Assembly (NCBI RefSeq): GCF_001723175.1
Contig: NC_064657.1
Location: 186,001 to 250,000, forward strand
DNA: 64,000 nt
Source: Penicillium oxalicum
Lineage: Eukaryota; Ascomycota; Eurotiomycetes; Eurotiales; Aspergillaceae
Reading direction: 5' to 3'
Under the pieces are notes generated by a model. The model saw only the letters and a program-made list of their open reading frames with translations. It ran no database searches and was not told the DNA's origin. Below are positions 23,357 to 34,812 of the stretch, one piece after another (position 1 is the stretch's first letter; each line of letters starts with the position of its first letter). The position numbers and the translations under genes were made by a program.

Positions 23357-24392
23357 GCTGTATCGATATACCCAGCGTGTTTGGATATCCAAACAATGTC
23401 AGAGTGATACAGAAGGGAGACAGAGATGCGATGAACAACGACAGATCAATGCAAGTCAGGTGGAGCTCTCGGAGATTTATTTCCAGCGCAGTCAAGGGTC
23501 TAATCCAGCGGCATGGCCCGCATCTCAATCGGAAGCCATGTGCTGGATGGAGACCCACGTCCAGCTTTTGCATGCCCACTTGGCCCTTCGCCGACGTTGC
23601 AGTCATCATCTGGCTCAGAATTAGACCCAGGATCGAATTGAAACTTATTTACTGAGCATAATTGAGCCGATTAATGGTGGGCTGAGAGGGATGTGCCCAT
23701 CCTCTTCAGGCCACTAACTTTCGGGCAATTGTTCGGACCCGCCGTATAGAGCTGAGATCAGCGAGCCATTTCATGCAGTCCAAAAGGTCTGTGCCAACAG
23801 TCGTATGTAGAAAAAAAAGTAGCATTTTGACGGAGACTAGCCAGCCTAGGTGTTCGATTACTCCTGTCAGCGTGTAACTGACTGACGACAATTTGCCTGC
23901 ACGCCTCCACCTGGACACTAGTACCAAAATGAAGAAATTCGTCACGCCAATTCTTACCTGCAGAGCTACATAACGTAAAAGGAAGGTGTATATACTTCCC
24001 TGCAAAAGTTGTGGAAGATTCGAGAACCTGGAGCTAAGGTCGTTTAGTTTTCATCTTTGCTTAGAGGAGCAGGTTTGAGGGAATTTCCGCTGTTTCGTTG
24101 TGATCTTTGGATTGTACACTCCGAGGACCCCGACAAGAGAGTAATGAATACCATCAAAGTCGTAGGAAGGTTTAAACGGGAATATATTGGGTCCGTGGAG
24201 CGGAATAGCGCTAGCTCGGTGAAGAATGTTATATGCTTTTCAGTTTGTCGGTTTTTGACGAATCTCCGAAGTCTTATCGAAACGCATTCGACTCGCGTGT
24301 GGTGCCTCTTGATTGTTTGCCGTTCGAGGTACAGAAATTCAAATTATCATCACCACTTCAACCCTACCTCGTCTTCCCGTCCATCCTCCATC
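23357..24392. promoter_or_regulatory. Divergent promoter of megasynthase and MFS exporter
   Basis: This 1036-bp region lies between opposite starts. TGAGCATA at 23653-23660 differs by one base from the reported AfMac1 site. An in-frame extension of the MFS frame reaches back to about 24057 but lacks family features, so it is treated as leader. Confidence 0.4.
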
Positions 24393-26183
24393 ATGGGGGA
24401 AGCTCCCGCTCTTGAAAATCTCACAGCCAACGGGGACAAATCTGCTCCACGGGTAGATCCCGACGTTAGTAGTGTTGAAGCTCCAGACCCCAACAAAGAG
24501 TCGCAGTTTCCTCCTCTGGGTCAGGTCATCATCATCGTCCTGGCAATCTACCTAGCTGCCTTCTTGGTAGCTCTGGATCAAACTATCATCGGAGTAGCGA
24601 TTCCAAAGATCACGGATCAATTCAAGAGTATTCCAGATATTGCCTGGTATGGCAGTGCCTATTTCCTGACTTCAACTGCTCTGCAGCCCTCATATGGCAG
24701 AATTTATAAGATTCTCAATGTCAGTCATCCTGCTGCAGATTCAGTCTGGCAGTTGTTGGGATTTCTTCCATGCTGCTAAATATGAAAACAGTCTTCTGAC
24801 CTGTCTTAGGTGAAATTTTCTTTCTTGACTGCAGTGGGCATATTCGAGATCGGATCCTTGATCTGCGGCGTGGCGCCTTCCAGCCCCGTCTTGATCGTTG
24901 GTCGTGCAATCGCAGGAATCGGGGTTGCTGGCATATTTTCTGGCGCTTTGGTCATCATCTCCATGACGGTGCCTCTTCCCAAAAGACCCCTTGTCTTTGG
25001 TATCTATGGCCTTGTATGGGGTGTTGCCTCCATTGTCGGGCCTCTCCTTGGTGGAGCGTTCACGGATGGTCCGTCGTGGAGATGGTGCTTCTACATCAAC
25101 CTTCCAGTGGGCGGCATTTCAATGGTGGTCGTCCTTCTTTTCCTTCGCTTGCCGAGCAACAATCAGGCAATAACTTGGTCCCGCATTGCTCAAGAATTGG
25201 ACCTGATCGGTGCGAGCTTGATTATTCCAGCGGTCATATGCTTGATTCTCGCATTACAATGGGGCGGAAACTCCTACGCTTGGGGGAGCTCTCAGATTAT
25301 CGGACTTTTCGTCGGATTCGGCCTCTTGATTCTTCTTTTTGCGGCCTCTCAGGTCTGGATCACTCGGCGAGACGAGAAAAATAGGGCCATTAGCAAGAGT
25401 GCCAGCGCAACCTTGCCACCTTCGATCCTCGCGAAGCGTTCCATTTGGTCTGCTGGACTATTTGCGTTCTTCTTTAGCGGCGGATTTTTCCTTCTGGTCT
25501 ACTATCTCCCTATCTATTTTCAGAGCGTCAGAGGGTCGTCCGCAATGACCGCTGGTCTGCAGCTTCTGCCATTCATGCTTACGACTGTGCTGTCATCCAT
25601 CATGGTGGGGGCGATGGTGACAGCAGTCGGTTATTATACCCCTTTCTTGATTGGCAGCACTGCTATCTGTGCTATCGGAACGGGCCTGATCACCCTTTAC
25701 GATGTCGATATGTCTACAGCCAAATGGATTGGCTACCAGATTGTCGTCGGGGCGGGTATTGGTGCGGGTCTCCAAATCCCAATGACTGCCGTGCAGACGG
25801 TATTGAGCCCTGAGGACATCCCGGTGGGAACTGCCAGTGTCATGTTCTTGCAAACTTTGGGGGGCGCTATCTTCATCGCGGTGGGCCAAGCAGTCTTTCA
25901 GAATGGCTTGCAAGCTGGTATTCGCGCATACGCCCCCCGGGTCAATCCAAGCGCCATTCTCAATGCGGGAGCTACCGAGATGAGGCACGTGTTGGCAAAT
26001 TTGGGCCAACTCGATCAGCTGGATGGGGTGATCAAAGCTTACATGGACGGATTACGGGATGCTTACCGCGTTAGCCTGGCTTTATTACTTGTTGCATTTG
26101 TGAGTAGCTGCTTTTTGGAGTGGAAGAGTGTCAAGAAAAGCGATGCGACTTTAAACGACGATACAACCGCCGTGTCTGCCTGA
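24393..26183 (+). CDS. MFS drug/metabolite exporter, 14-TM (DHA14) type
   Basis: Two exons (24393-24719, 24810-26183) give 566 residues. The splice joins RIYKILN to VKFSFLTAVGIFEIGS, the expected end of the TM2-TM3 region. Motifs include LDQTIIGVAIPKI in TM1 (motif D1 of DHA14 proteins), GRAIAGIGVAGIFSGALVI, and VWGVASIVGPLLGGAFTD (motif C, antiporter type). The start at 24393 (MGEAPALENL) gives a hydrophilic 50-residue N-terminus typical of fungal toxin and metabolite exporters. It is divergently transcribed from the isocyanide megasynthase, so export of its product or self-protection is the likely job; this is inferred from position. The C-terminus ends in a short Asp/Thr-rich tail. Confidence 0.9.
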
Positions 26184-27149
26184 AATGGTCGCGAACTATA
26201 CATATTATAGGCAGTCATTCTATATTTTGATGTCGATAGTTCGCTGAAATAGATTTAAAACATTCTTTTCCCGGAATTAGCTAGTCTACCTAGAAAAGGC
26301 ACACCTAAGGTATAAGAAGACCAGACAACACAGATCGAGCATCTAGTCATCCATCAAGGATGCGATACCAAACCGAATACATAGTTCGAAGAAATGAAAG
26401 TGGGGAATAAAGAAAATGTGATCCATGTTCTTGATTTGCCCCATATTCAGGATGGCTCTTTGAGCTTTCTAGGCAGTACTTTTCTTCCTGTATAATTACA
26501 TTGAAAGGATGTGAGCGAAATTGAGCAGATTTCTGCAGGTAAGTGGGGCTAGTTTCAGGGACAAGGAGAAAAAAGCATTGATACTAGACACGATCATAAT
26601 TCCGCCGCTACTGTAGAATTATCGCTAATCGGAATGGGAACATATTTACCGGCTGACAAGGTTTGGGTGAGAAAGCATGGGCACGAAGATGCGCCTCCAT
26701 TTGTGCTTGCTTTGTGCGAGGTTGCCTAAGTGTATGGCCGCGTTGGGCCAACTAGTAAGGGAGTACAAAACTGCCAATTACCCAGATGGTGAGTTAATTA
26801 CTTAATTTAGTCAGTTGCATTGTTATCACTTTTCAAGTTGCAGTAACCATGTACACGCGTTAAAATTAGCTATGGATGATTCTTTCGCAGTACCAACTTT
26901 GAACATTGAGTGTAGGAGCTCAATGCGCATTGTGCTCTGATAAACGCGGTACCTTCAATCCTTTCTAAGACGAAGTCATCTATTAGAAAGAAATATGCAT
27001 GTGGCCTTAATTGACGTTCATTAATACTGCACTTCTCACAACTGGTCCATGCAAGTTCTTGAATGGCTTCGTCGAGTTTTCGCAATGTCTTCCTTCTCCT
27101 ACCCCATCCATGGTACTCCTAGCCACGTAACAATGATTAAAGTCTTTTT
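26184..27149. other. Intergenic, convergent 3' ends
   Basis: This lies between the ends of the two MFS genes. A 71-residue minus frame at 26870-27085 has no recognisable features. Confidence 0.45.
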
Positions 27150-28981
27150 TTAGATAACGGTGCCCTTCACCTGCTTTCTGTCGACATTATAATTCTTCCA
27201 GATTGCAATCGCCGGGAAAGCAAGAACGACGAGACATGCGGCCGTGATGCACTCGTACTTTTGGCTGTAAGCCCAGGCGTAATTAATCGCATCTCGCGTC
27301 TCACTGCCCGGAGGATACATCAGCTGGGCTGCCGATCCACCAGCGTAGATAGTAGCGTAATCCGCCTTGGCTGACTCTGGAAGAGCTCTGAGCAAAGCTT
27401 GAGGGAAAGTATTGGCATATATGGCACTCGCCACGGCATATCCGATGGCCCCGCCAACACTCGAAGACAAGCTGATAAGAGCAATCATCAATGGGACGCC
27501 GTTGCGGTCAGCGGCAGCCATGACAGCCATCTCATCTCCGATCACGAGGGTTCCACCCCCAACAGCAATGAAAATCTGACACATCACTAAGTAACCAATG
27601 TCACTTTGGGAGCCTCGGAAATGGATCATGAGAGCTGCGCCAAGCATGAGGAATGGTGCACCGAAGAAGAGGCAGACATTCTTGAAGTATTTGGTTTTGC
27701 GAATCCAAATGCCGAACAGCACCGCCCAGATGGTCGATCCAACACCGTAGATCTGCGTCATGTATCCTGTCTTGGAGGTATCGAGGTTGTATACTACCTG
27801 AACATAGTAGTAAAAGTATTGATCCCACGTGTAGTAGTTGAAGAAGATGATGGCTGACAGGATACAAGCTCCCAGAACTGTGCGCTTTTTGAATAACTCC
27901 CATTTGATGAAGGGAATTCTGGCAAAGTAGCACTCCCAGATAGCGAACACCGGGAAGAGCAGTAGTCCGATAACGACCGTGGCGATAAAAGTTGCTGAAG
28001 AGTACCCGGTAAGCCCATATGTCTTGAGGCTGAAGGGCAGGAGGAATAGGATGAACGCCGCCATGAGAATAAGAGCCCCGACAATGTCGAATTCGTGCAC
28101 ATAGTGAATGATCGACTGAACCTTGGACCGGTCAGTTTTCACATGCTGGAAAAGCCCCAGCTTCTCGGCCTTGCGTTGGTAGACTTTGAACACGACAGCG
28201 AGCGGGACAAAAACAATAAAGGTAATGATAGCAAAACAGCCATACGCCCAGTGCCATGTCGAGTGAGCGACGAATGTCTGAGCAGCGAGGGGCCCAACAA
28301 AGGCGGTACAGATAGTTGGCGTGCCAATGAAAGCATAGACAAAAGCACGATTCCTCAATCCGGACGCATCGGCGACGAACACGGTTAAAATGAAATTCAG
28401 AGCCGTATAGCCGATCCAGTACAGAGTGTAGCCAGCCGCAAAGCCATTGGGGCCGTTGCAGGAGGCGACCACGATCAGACCAAGAATGAAAACCATTAAG
28501 AATGTCAGGAAGCCCTCCGTACGGCCCCAGAGGTTGAGAGTCTTCGCAATGGGAAGTTGAAGAACTCCGCCCACGATTGTCGACACAATATACGCTTGGG
28601 AGATCTGAGGGGCGGAAGCAAAGCTGGCGTATGCGTAGTAGATCATGTTATTGCTGATTGAGGATTGCATCGACAGAACGAAGAAGCACAGCCAAATCCT
28701 GCAAATTGAGACTCGACGTTAGAACATGGGCTGTGATAGCATTTTGGAAACGGTTACCAGGCATATGTGCTATAAAGGCCCTTCTTAGACCACACTAAGG
28801 CTGTGGCTTCGGCTTTCTGAACTCCAGCCTGAGCGTCATGGGTGATCTGATCAGGATGCTCGAGCACTTCTCGCTCGTCCCTGTCTTCTAAACTTTGAGC
28901 GTCGGCATCCGCTCTTGCCTCCGCAGTCGCCGTGCGTATGTTTATATCGTCCTTCGCCTTGTCTGAATTGCGAAACACCAT
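27150..28981 (-). CDS. Siderophore-iron-transporter-type MFS permease (SIT/ARN/MirB family)
   Basis: Two exons (28981-28758, 28698-27150) give 590 residues. The 74-residue hydrophilic N-terminus is followed by [20 protein letters not shown], typical of SIT proteins, completed across the splice. Later features fit the family: [35 protein letters not shown], a Trp/Tyr-rich extracellular [19 protein letters not shown] loop, and [22 protein letters not shown] before a terminal lumenal segment with [17 protein letters not shown] permeases import ferric siderophores by proton symport at the plasma membrane. No siderophore NRPS lies in this window. It is 1 kb from the MFS exporter and next to the isocyanide synthase, which raises the possibility that it handles an isonitrile-metal chelate. 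Confidence 0.9.
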
Positions 28982-31900
28982 TATGTTTGGCTGGGTTGTG
29001 GCAACCGTGAGGACAGGGTAAGACGATGGTTGTAGTAACAGAAAGAAAGAAAACAGCGTGCAAGCGATCAAGAACGCTTGGCTTGCTGTTAAATAAGCGC
29101 ACATAAGTTAGGGAAAGTAGTCCAGATTGGACCAAAACAACTATATAATCCAGGATTCCAGGGCTAGACTTGAAAGGTCGCCAAGTGGGGACAACGTGGG
29201 TGATTACTTCCTCAGTTCATGCCACTTGTCGCAGGTCTGATCTCATTCTCCGGCGTGAGACTGCAATGCACTCAAATTCGCGCGGACACTAGCCTTGTCC
29301 GGATAGGCTATAGTGACTCCAGCCCCTTGAAAAGTCACGTCCTTCCCTAGGCTCGTTCTTTTGCGCCTTTGTTGTTCCTTTTTTTCTTTTCTTTTTTTGA
29401 GAAACAGGATTCGAACTCGTGGAAAACGTGCGTAAGCCAGGGTTATTGATTATCATTAGCTCGATTCGCGTTGGAAATGGCTGTCCAATGGTGCATGCCA
29501 GCATGGCTTTGTGCACTTTCAGACAAGCGGGTATTTCCGTACACTAACACAGGTGAATATAGAGAGGTAATCATCATTGAGTCAATTTGAGATCCTATTG
29601 TGGCGTGATAAATCGCTCGTCGACAGGATCGCGAACCTGAGGATGTACTTGAGGAAGATCACGCGGATGCGGAATATTTCGTCACTTCTCTTGGAAGTTG
29701 GTAATCCTTGGATTAACAGTCGTAGCTACTAGTGGTAGATTGAAGTTGTGTATCTCGTGCACCATGACTTTGGTTACGATCGGAGGACAATCTCGTCCTG
29801 TCGCGCCTGATAGGATATTTTTACTTGGGGATGGTCTGGGCTCTGCAGCTTCGATAGGTACGAGAGGCCCGGTGATTCTAGATTCTCTGGCCGTGAACAG
29901 AAACTACGTACCGTGTCTTGTGTCATTTTCGACGTGAGGCATCGACGCAATGTCGCAGTCCATGCAAACCAACTTAGATACACACACGGGTCCCACCAAC
30001 CAAACCCCCTCCACAGGAGGTTAATGTTATGCCCTCCATGGGGCTGGCCCCGCGTTATGTAATTCCATTGGTCACCTCATGATCATTCCCACGTGATATT
30101 GCACGACTTGGGATCTTCCATACCCTCACAACAATCCAGGCAAGTACGTATAACGGAGCGTCAGCTCCGGCGAGAGCGTTTTTGCTGCAGCCTCGACACT
30201 TCGTTCTGGTAAGGCGATGACTTGACTCTTCGCCAAAATAGTGCTAAACACTAAAACCCATCAATGACCCGAGTCACTGCAAGGGTCTCTTCCAACGCCT
30301 GAAGGTTCGTAGGTGGCATTCTGCTTTCTGAGACCGCTTCCCGGTTATGCCTATAATTTCCTTTTTATTAGAAGCGTCGCAAAACATAAAGCATCTTTGC
30401 ATAAATGCCTAGGCCGACGTGAAAATACTGATATTCAGTTATTTTCTTACAATCAAAATTTATGCCATCCAGAATATAAAGGACTAATACACTACTAAAT
30501 CCATCTCAATGGATGACTTGTTGCTCCCTTTTATATCCTGCATTGTGGCCGACTCATCACTTGTGGGACCACATTCTGTCCTTGAGGAGGGCTCCATGTT
30601 AGTCTCGTACTCAATCCCCTCGAGACCCACAAATGTGCTTATACTTAGTGCTGCCTCAACTACAGTACGAGTCTGCATTGCAGGTGAGATATCTCATCTT
30701 ATTGCTATCAAAACGCTCCGAACAAATGCAGCTTACGTCTGGCTTGCTGTACCTGTGCAGGGCTGGAGACGGTACACCCGCTACCCCCTCAGGGCCACCA
30801 TCCCGCTCTCCTAGAGATCATCGCTCTCTAAGGCCCCTCCGTCACTCCCCCTTCGCTCGACCTCTACCTCACTCCCCTGCCTATCTTCCCCTGGGCAAAC
30901 ACTATGTAGTCATCCACAAAGCTATTTAGTGCCCGGGTCCTGTTGGATTCCACCATCCAGAACCCTCATCCTTGCACCCAGAAACTACAGCCACCAGTCC
31001 AGCCATGCCGTCGCCACGCTGGTCCACGCCCTTGTGAAGAGCAGCTGCCTCTGCTCCGCCGCAATCTCGAACTGTAGGTCGTCGATTCCAAAAAGGTGCG
31101 CAAATTTGATGGAATGGTCTAGATTTTGGAGGCCTGCGACGCTCGAATCCTAGATGCAAATTTTTAGCAATCAGTTATATAGAAATCAAAAATTATGTTC
31201 TTTGGGACTTCATGCCTGTAATTCGGTGAAAAAAATGTTCCTAGTTGACATAAAATTCGTCTCGAACAACGCAGAGGCACTGGGTTCCCTTGGAAACTCA
31301 AAATGAACGTGTTTATTAACACAGTGGCCGTCATTTCGATGCGACGACTTGGAATTGCAGACTCTTCCTTGGCAACCTTTGTGTTTGTTTATGGCAGTCA
31401 GCTTACACAGCAAACGGAAAGGTGTCGTATGATCTATAATGAGTACGGTGTAATACCTTGCACGCTGTGTCTTTGAAAATTTGACAAGCCTGCCCGGCTC
31501 TGTTGAGCAAGGTTTTGTTATTCTCCTGGAGTGGGGGACTTCATAGGAGATGCCTCCTGGTGTTATATACCCATTAAAGCGAATTGAGAATCGACTCACA
31601 GAAATAAAACAATGACTAATTAGAATTCAAGGCGGTTATTTGGTATTTTACATGGTCAAAGTTGCTCAATTTTGCTCACTTGCGATTTGCCTCGGCATGG
31701 CCGTCTTCCGAAACTGTAAATTCACTGTGGGCCAAGATATCACTCCGATATTGGGAGGTTCGCACCTAGTCGACGAACTATTCGACCCCATAACATAGCA
31801 TGAATAATCCTGTACCCAGGGTAGGTTTCTCTCAATGAGGCCGGACCGGTATTAAAGGACCTTGCTGCCTCCTGTTGATCACCCGCAGGTCACGGTGAGC

Positions 31901-32295
31901 CTATGTGCTCATCACACGCAAAAGCGGATACCCTATCTTATCTGCGGTTGCAGTACATCTGCGTCTCAGCCACATACCCAATGAACTCGACGGGACCTAC
32001 AAACATGCTCATACTAACGCGCAGTGGAGCTCATGACTTCTGCCCTTGTGCCTCCTCTTTCGAGTAATGTGATGTGTGATGCTCAGGCCGAAAGCATTTC
32101 TGGGGATCATTCCCCCTCATTCTTCTATGCCTACCCATTCACGCTACAGCAGGGTAAAGTCTGAGGGTATTTGAAAGCTTTCAAGAGCGTCCATTGTATG
32201 TGGTTTGCAGAACAGAAACCCACAAAACCTCTCACTCTTCTACACCCTCTTCTGCTTTCTCTAAATGACCCCAGTATCTCGTTATCCTCTTTGAA
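28982..32295. other. Gene-poor region, no supported gene
   Basis: It includes the leader of the permease gene. A T-arm-like GGATTCGAACTCG (29408-29420) is seen on the minus strand, but acceptor and D-arm partners are missing. Two segments near 30590-30690 and 31950-32050 look weakly similar (ACAAATGTGCTTATACT versus ACAAACATGCTCATACT) and may be diverged copies of one repeat. Confidence 0.4.
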
Positions 32296-32763
32296 ATGCA
32301 CCGCACAGCCAAATGGGGTGTATTGGCTCGCTTCAGTTCGGGCCAATCATTTTATCTAAATGGCACCGTTCTCGAATCACCGAAAAGAAAAGGCCACTCG
32401 TTCTCTCACCAGAGATATTATACTTGGCCATCGAACCCCCAACCCACGCCATACGAGGTCATGGGAATCCAGAAATATTCAAAGTACCCCAAATCCAGGT
32501 ACTTCGACCTTGTCAAAATTTATCATCCCGACAGTAAAGCGAGTCCTTTAGCTGAAAGGCTGCCCAAGGAAGAACGTTTAGCGCGATACCAGCTCATTGT
32601 CGATGCACACGAAATTCTCTCCGATGACCGAGAACGATCGGCGTATGATGTATATGGCCTCGGTTGGACTCTGTCGTCGAGGAGTCGTGACCTTCGCCAA
32701 CGGAGCTACCCAGACACGAGATACCATGTTCTCTATGACATTTGCTCTCAAAGACTGAGATAG
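32296..32763 (+). CDS. J-domain (DnaJ-like) protein, probably truncated
   Basis: A single frame of 155 residues starts at an ATG. The J domain spans roughly residues 51-120: PTPYEVMGI, then FDLVKIYHPDS with the HPD loop needed to stimulate Hsp70 ATPase, then RYQLIVDAHEILSDDRERSAYDVYG. The preceding basic, Ser-rich 45 residues could be a mitochondrial presequence. Fungal relatives I recall continue well past the YGxGW end of the J domain, whereas this frame ends about 30 residues later in unrelated sequence, so it may be a truncated copy. Its location in a gene-poor, repeat-like stretch fits that. Confidence 0.6.
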   Translation: MHRTAKWGVLARFSSGQSFYLNGTVLESPKRKGHSFSHQRYYTWPSNPQPTPYEVMGIQKYSKYPKSRYFDLVKIYHPDSKASPLAERLPKEERLARYQLIVDAHEILSDDRERSAYDVYGLGWTLSSRSRDLRQRSYPDTRYHVLYDICSQRLR

Positions 32764-34260
32764 CCCGAATTTCCTTTTTTGATTGCCATATTAGCCTCTG
32801 ATTGTCACATTAGCAGTTTAATTACAGTGCTATTTTGAAATCGGCACGCCCTTCAACTAAGGGGAGCTCGTGATTTTCCCATTCCAGATTACCGCTACTA
32901 TCACACATGCATAATGAAATGATACGCGGATTTTTGCTGTCGTCACAGTACCCAATAAAAACAATCGTTTTGTCTTTGATCACTCTTTGTTATTTAGTCT
33001 ATTGAATATTGTATTTTAATCATGAAAAGCTCGGTCAAAACTTACTGCTTTGGTTATTCGCAGTGTTTTCACACGTACCCGTCTGGAGACGAGTACGTTC
33101 AAGTCGCCTGCCATAAGACCAACCTCAGTTCGCCCGAAGAGGTCGTGGTTAGACTAGGCTAGAATTCCCTTCACGTTCCCGAAGCATATACGGGCTAATC
33201 TTTTATTAGATATTATTCTCCTCTTCTGCTAAGAGCATTAAACGACGTAATATTTTTAGAGATTGAATAGTTTCCGACTCGTTCTTTTGCTAATATAAAA
33301 GTAATTAGGTAAGAACTAAATTAGTAAGTAGGAGTGATTATAGATCTTTGCGCTCGAATAGAGGCGTATAAGGCCGAGGCGTGGAAGTGTTCTGTTCGTC
33401 ATCAATTTCCTAATCATCAATCGCAGAGTCTATGGTGTTGCTTGGTTCGATATGCACGGCTTTTGTGTTAGAATCTATAATGCTTTAGTGGGCGAGAAGT
33501 CGGCACAGGCTATAAAATAATTCACGGTTCTTCAATCCAAAAGAGGTCTCGTTACACTATGTATTATATCTCGTCTCTCAAATCAGTTCAAAGGCACGAG
33601 GTCACAATCATAGCTCTTTCTTGTGCTTTTCGTGTACTACACGTAGACCAACGATAACAAGGTTAGAGAGAAAGGAATTTCCACTAAGAGTCCAAATTCC
33701 AGGTCACTAAGAAACATCAAGAATACAAGGCAATCTCAACTAATACAAAAAACAGGTCTCCTCCATTAAATCAACGCTCATCGCTTTCCACAGAAAGTCA
33801 TAAGGCACAAAGTAGATTGACAGCTCTGCTCTCCGACAAAACGACCTTTCGGGATAGCCCCGCCCTATCGATCAGCCACCATATAGAATACACTAATCTT
33901 TCTATCTCTATCAAAGACAATAGCTCTTCATCCGAAGCTAAAGGTTTATTGTACTTACTTCAATACTCCTGCATCAAAATAACGACTACCAGGCGATTCG
34001 GTAAAGCCTCAGAGTAGTCAGGATATAACGGCCTAGAGTATACCGGATATTAGGCCTTCCAGAACTAGATACAACATTACAGTTATCATTAAATCAGAGA
34101 GAGTCTGCAACTTACCCCTAAGTTATGGATCGTGTTCAAAGGCAGGCAAGCGCTCTATCAACAACCAACCACGGAGGCCTAAGAGGATCAAGAGGAGCAG
34201 CGCGTGATCTCTCTGCTTAGACAGCTTTCTCTTATTCCGTTTTTATTGCGTATAACTAGA

Positions 34261-34345
34261 CCTTGCAATTACTCGCGGCGAGCCGGCTCGTACTTCTGGC
34301 TCGAACTCGCGAGTCCTGCGAGCCGGTTCGCGAGTAATTGCAAGG
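34261..34345. mobile_element. MITE-like hairpin with perfect 17-bp inverted ends
   Basis: CCTTGCAATTACTCGCG (34261-34277) is exactly inverted at 34329-34345. Pairing continues imperfectly inside (AGCCGGCTCG against the complement of CGAGCCGGTT), leaving a small loop. The 85-bp unit is too small to code. No clear target duplication was seen, so it may be a fragment of a larger foldback element. Confidence 0.55.
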
Positions 34346-34790
34346 CCTACCGAGTACTATCAGACTACTTCAGAATAAGCCTAAACGGAAGCTAGGTAAT
34401 TTGGTTATCGTAAACGATGCTAGTCCAGCTGTAGTAAGAGCGAAAGAACCGTTGTAAATAGAAATACAAAACACCCCGAATTCGGCGGAGCAAGGGTGTG
34501 TTAGCCGGGGCGTAGGTAGTATCTCTTTCGCGACCGATCGTACGTTTTTCTCCTGCCATATGAAGTCTGGCAATAGCTAACGAGGGATATACCGAGCTCT
34601 CATGACGTTCAGAAAGACGAACGCGAAGATTGTGTGTGTAATTGGAAACCGAACGATGTAGGCGGGTAGCGAGGAAGTCACCTGTTTATAGTTTCGTCTG
34701 TGAAGAAAAAGGCTCTTGAAGGTAGAAGCAGCCAAAGAAGGAAGAAAGGGATGGTAAGATCGTTATTAGTAGATAAAGTTTCTTAGCTAG

Positions 34791-34812
34791 CCGGTGTGCT
34801 ATGGCACCGGCA
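34791..34812. repeat. Small stem-loop (GCCGGTG/CACCGGC)
   Basis: A 7-bp perfect stem with an 8-base loop lies at the right edge of the AT-rich stretch. It could mark an element boundary. Confidence 0.4.

Noticed and set aside
24057..24392. N-terminal extension of the MFS exporter frame
   Set aside because: It starts at a non-ATG codon and lacks family resemblance; the MGEAPALENL start fits DHA14 proteins.
29400..29480. Minus-strand tRNA-like T-arm
   Set aside because: The T-stem has a mismatch, and no D-arm or acceptor partner is present.
31904..31911. Second exact TGTGCTCA motif
   Set aside because: It is not upstream of any supported metal-related gene, and about two copies are expected by chance.
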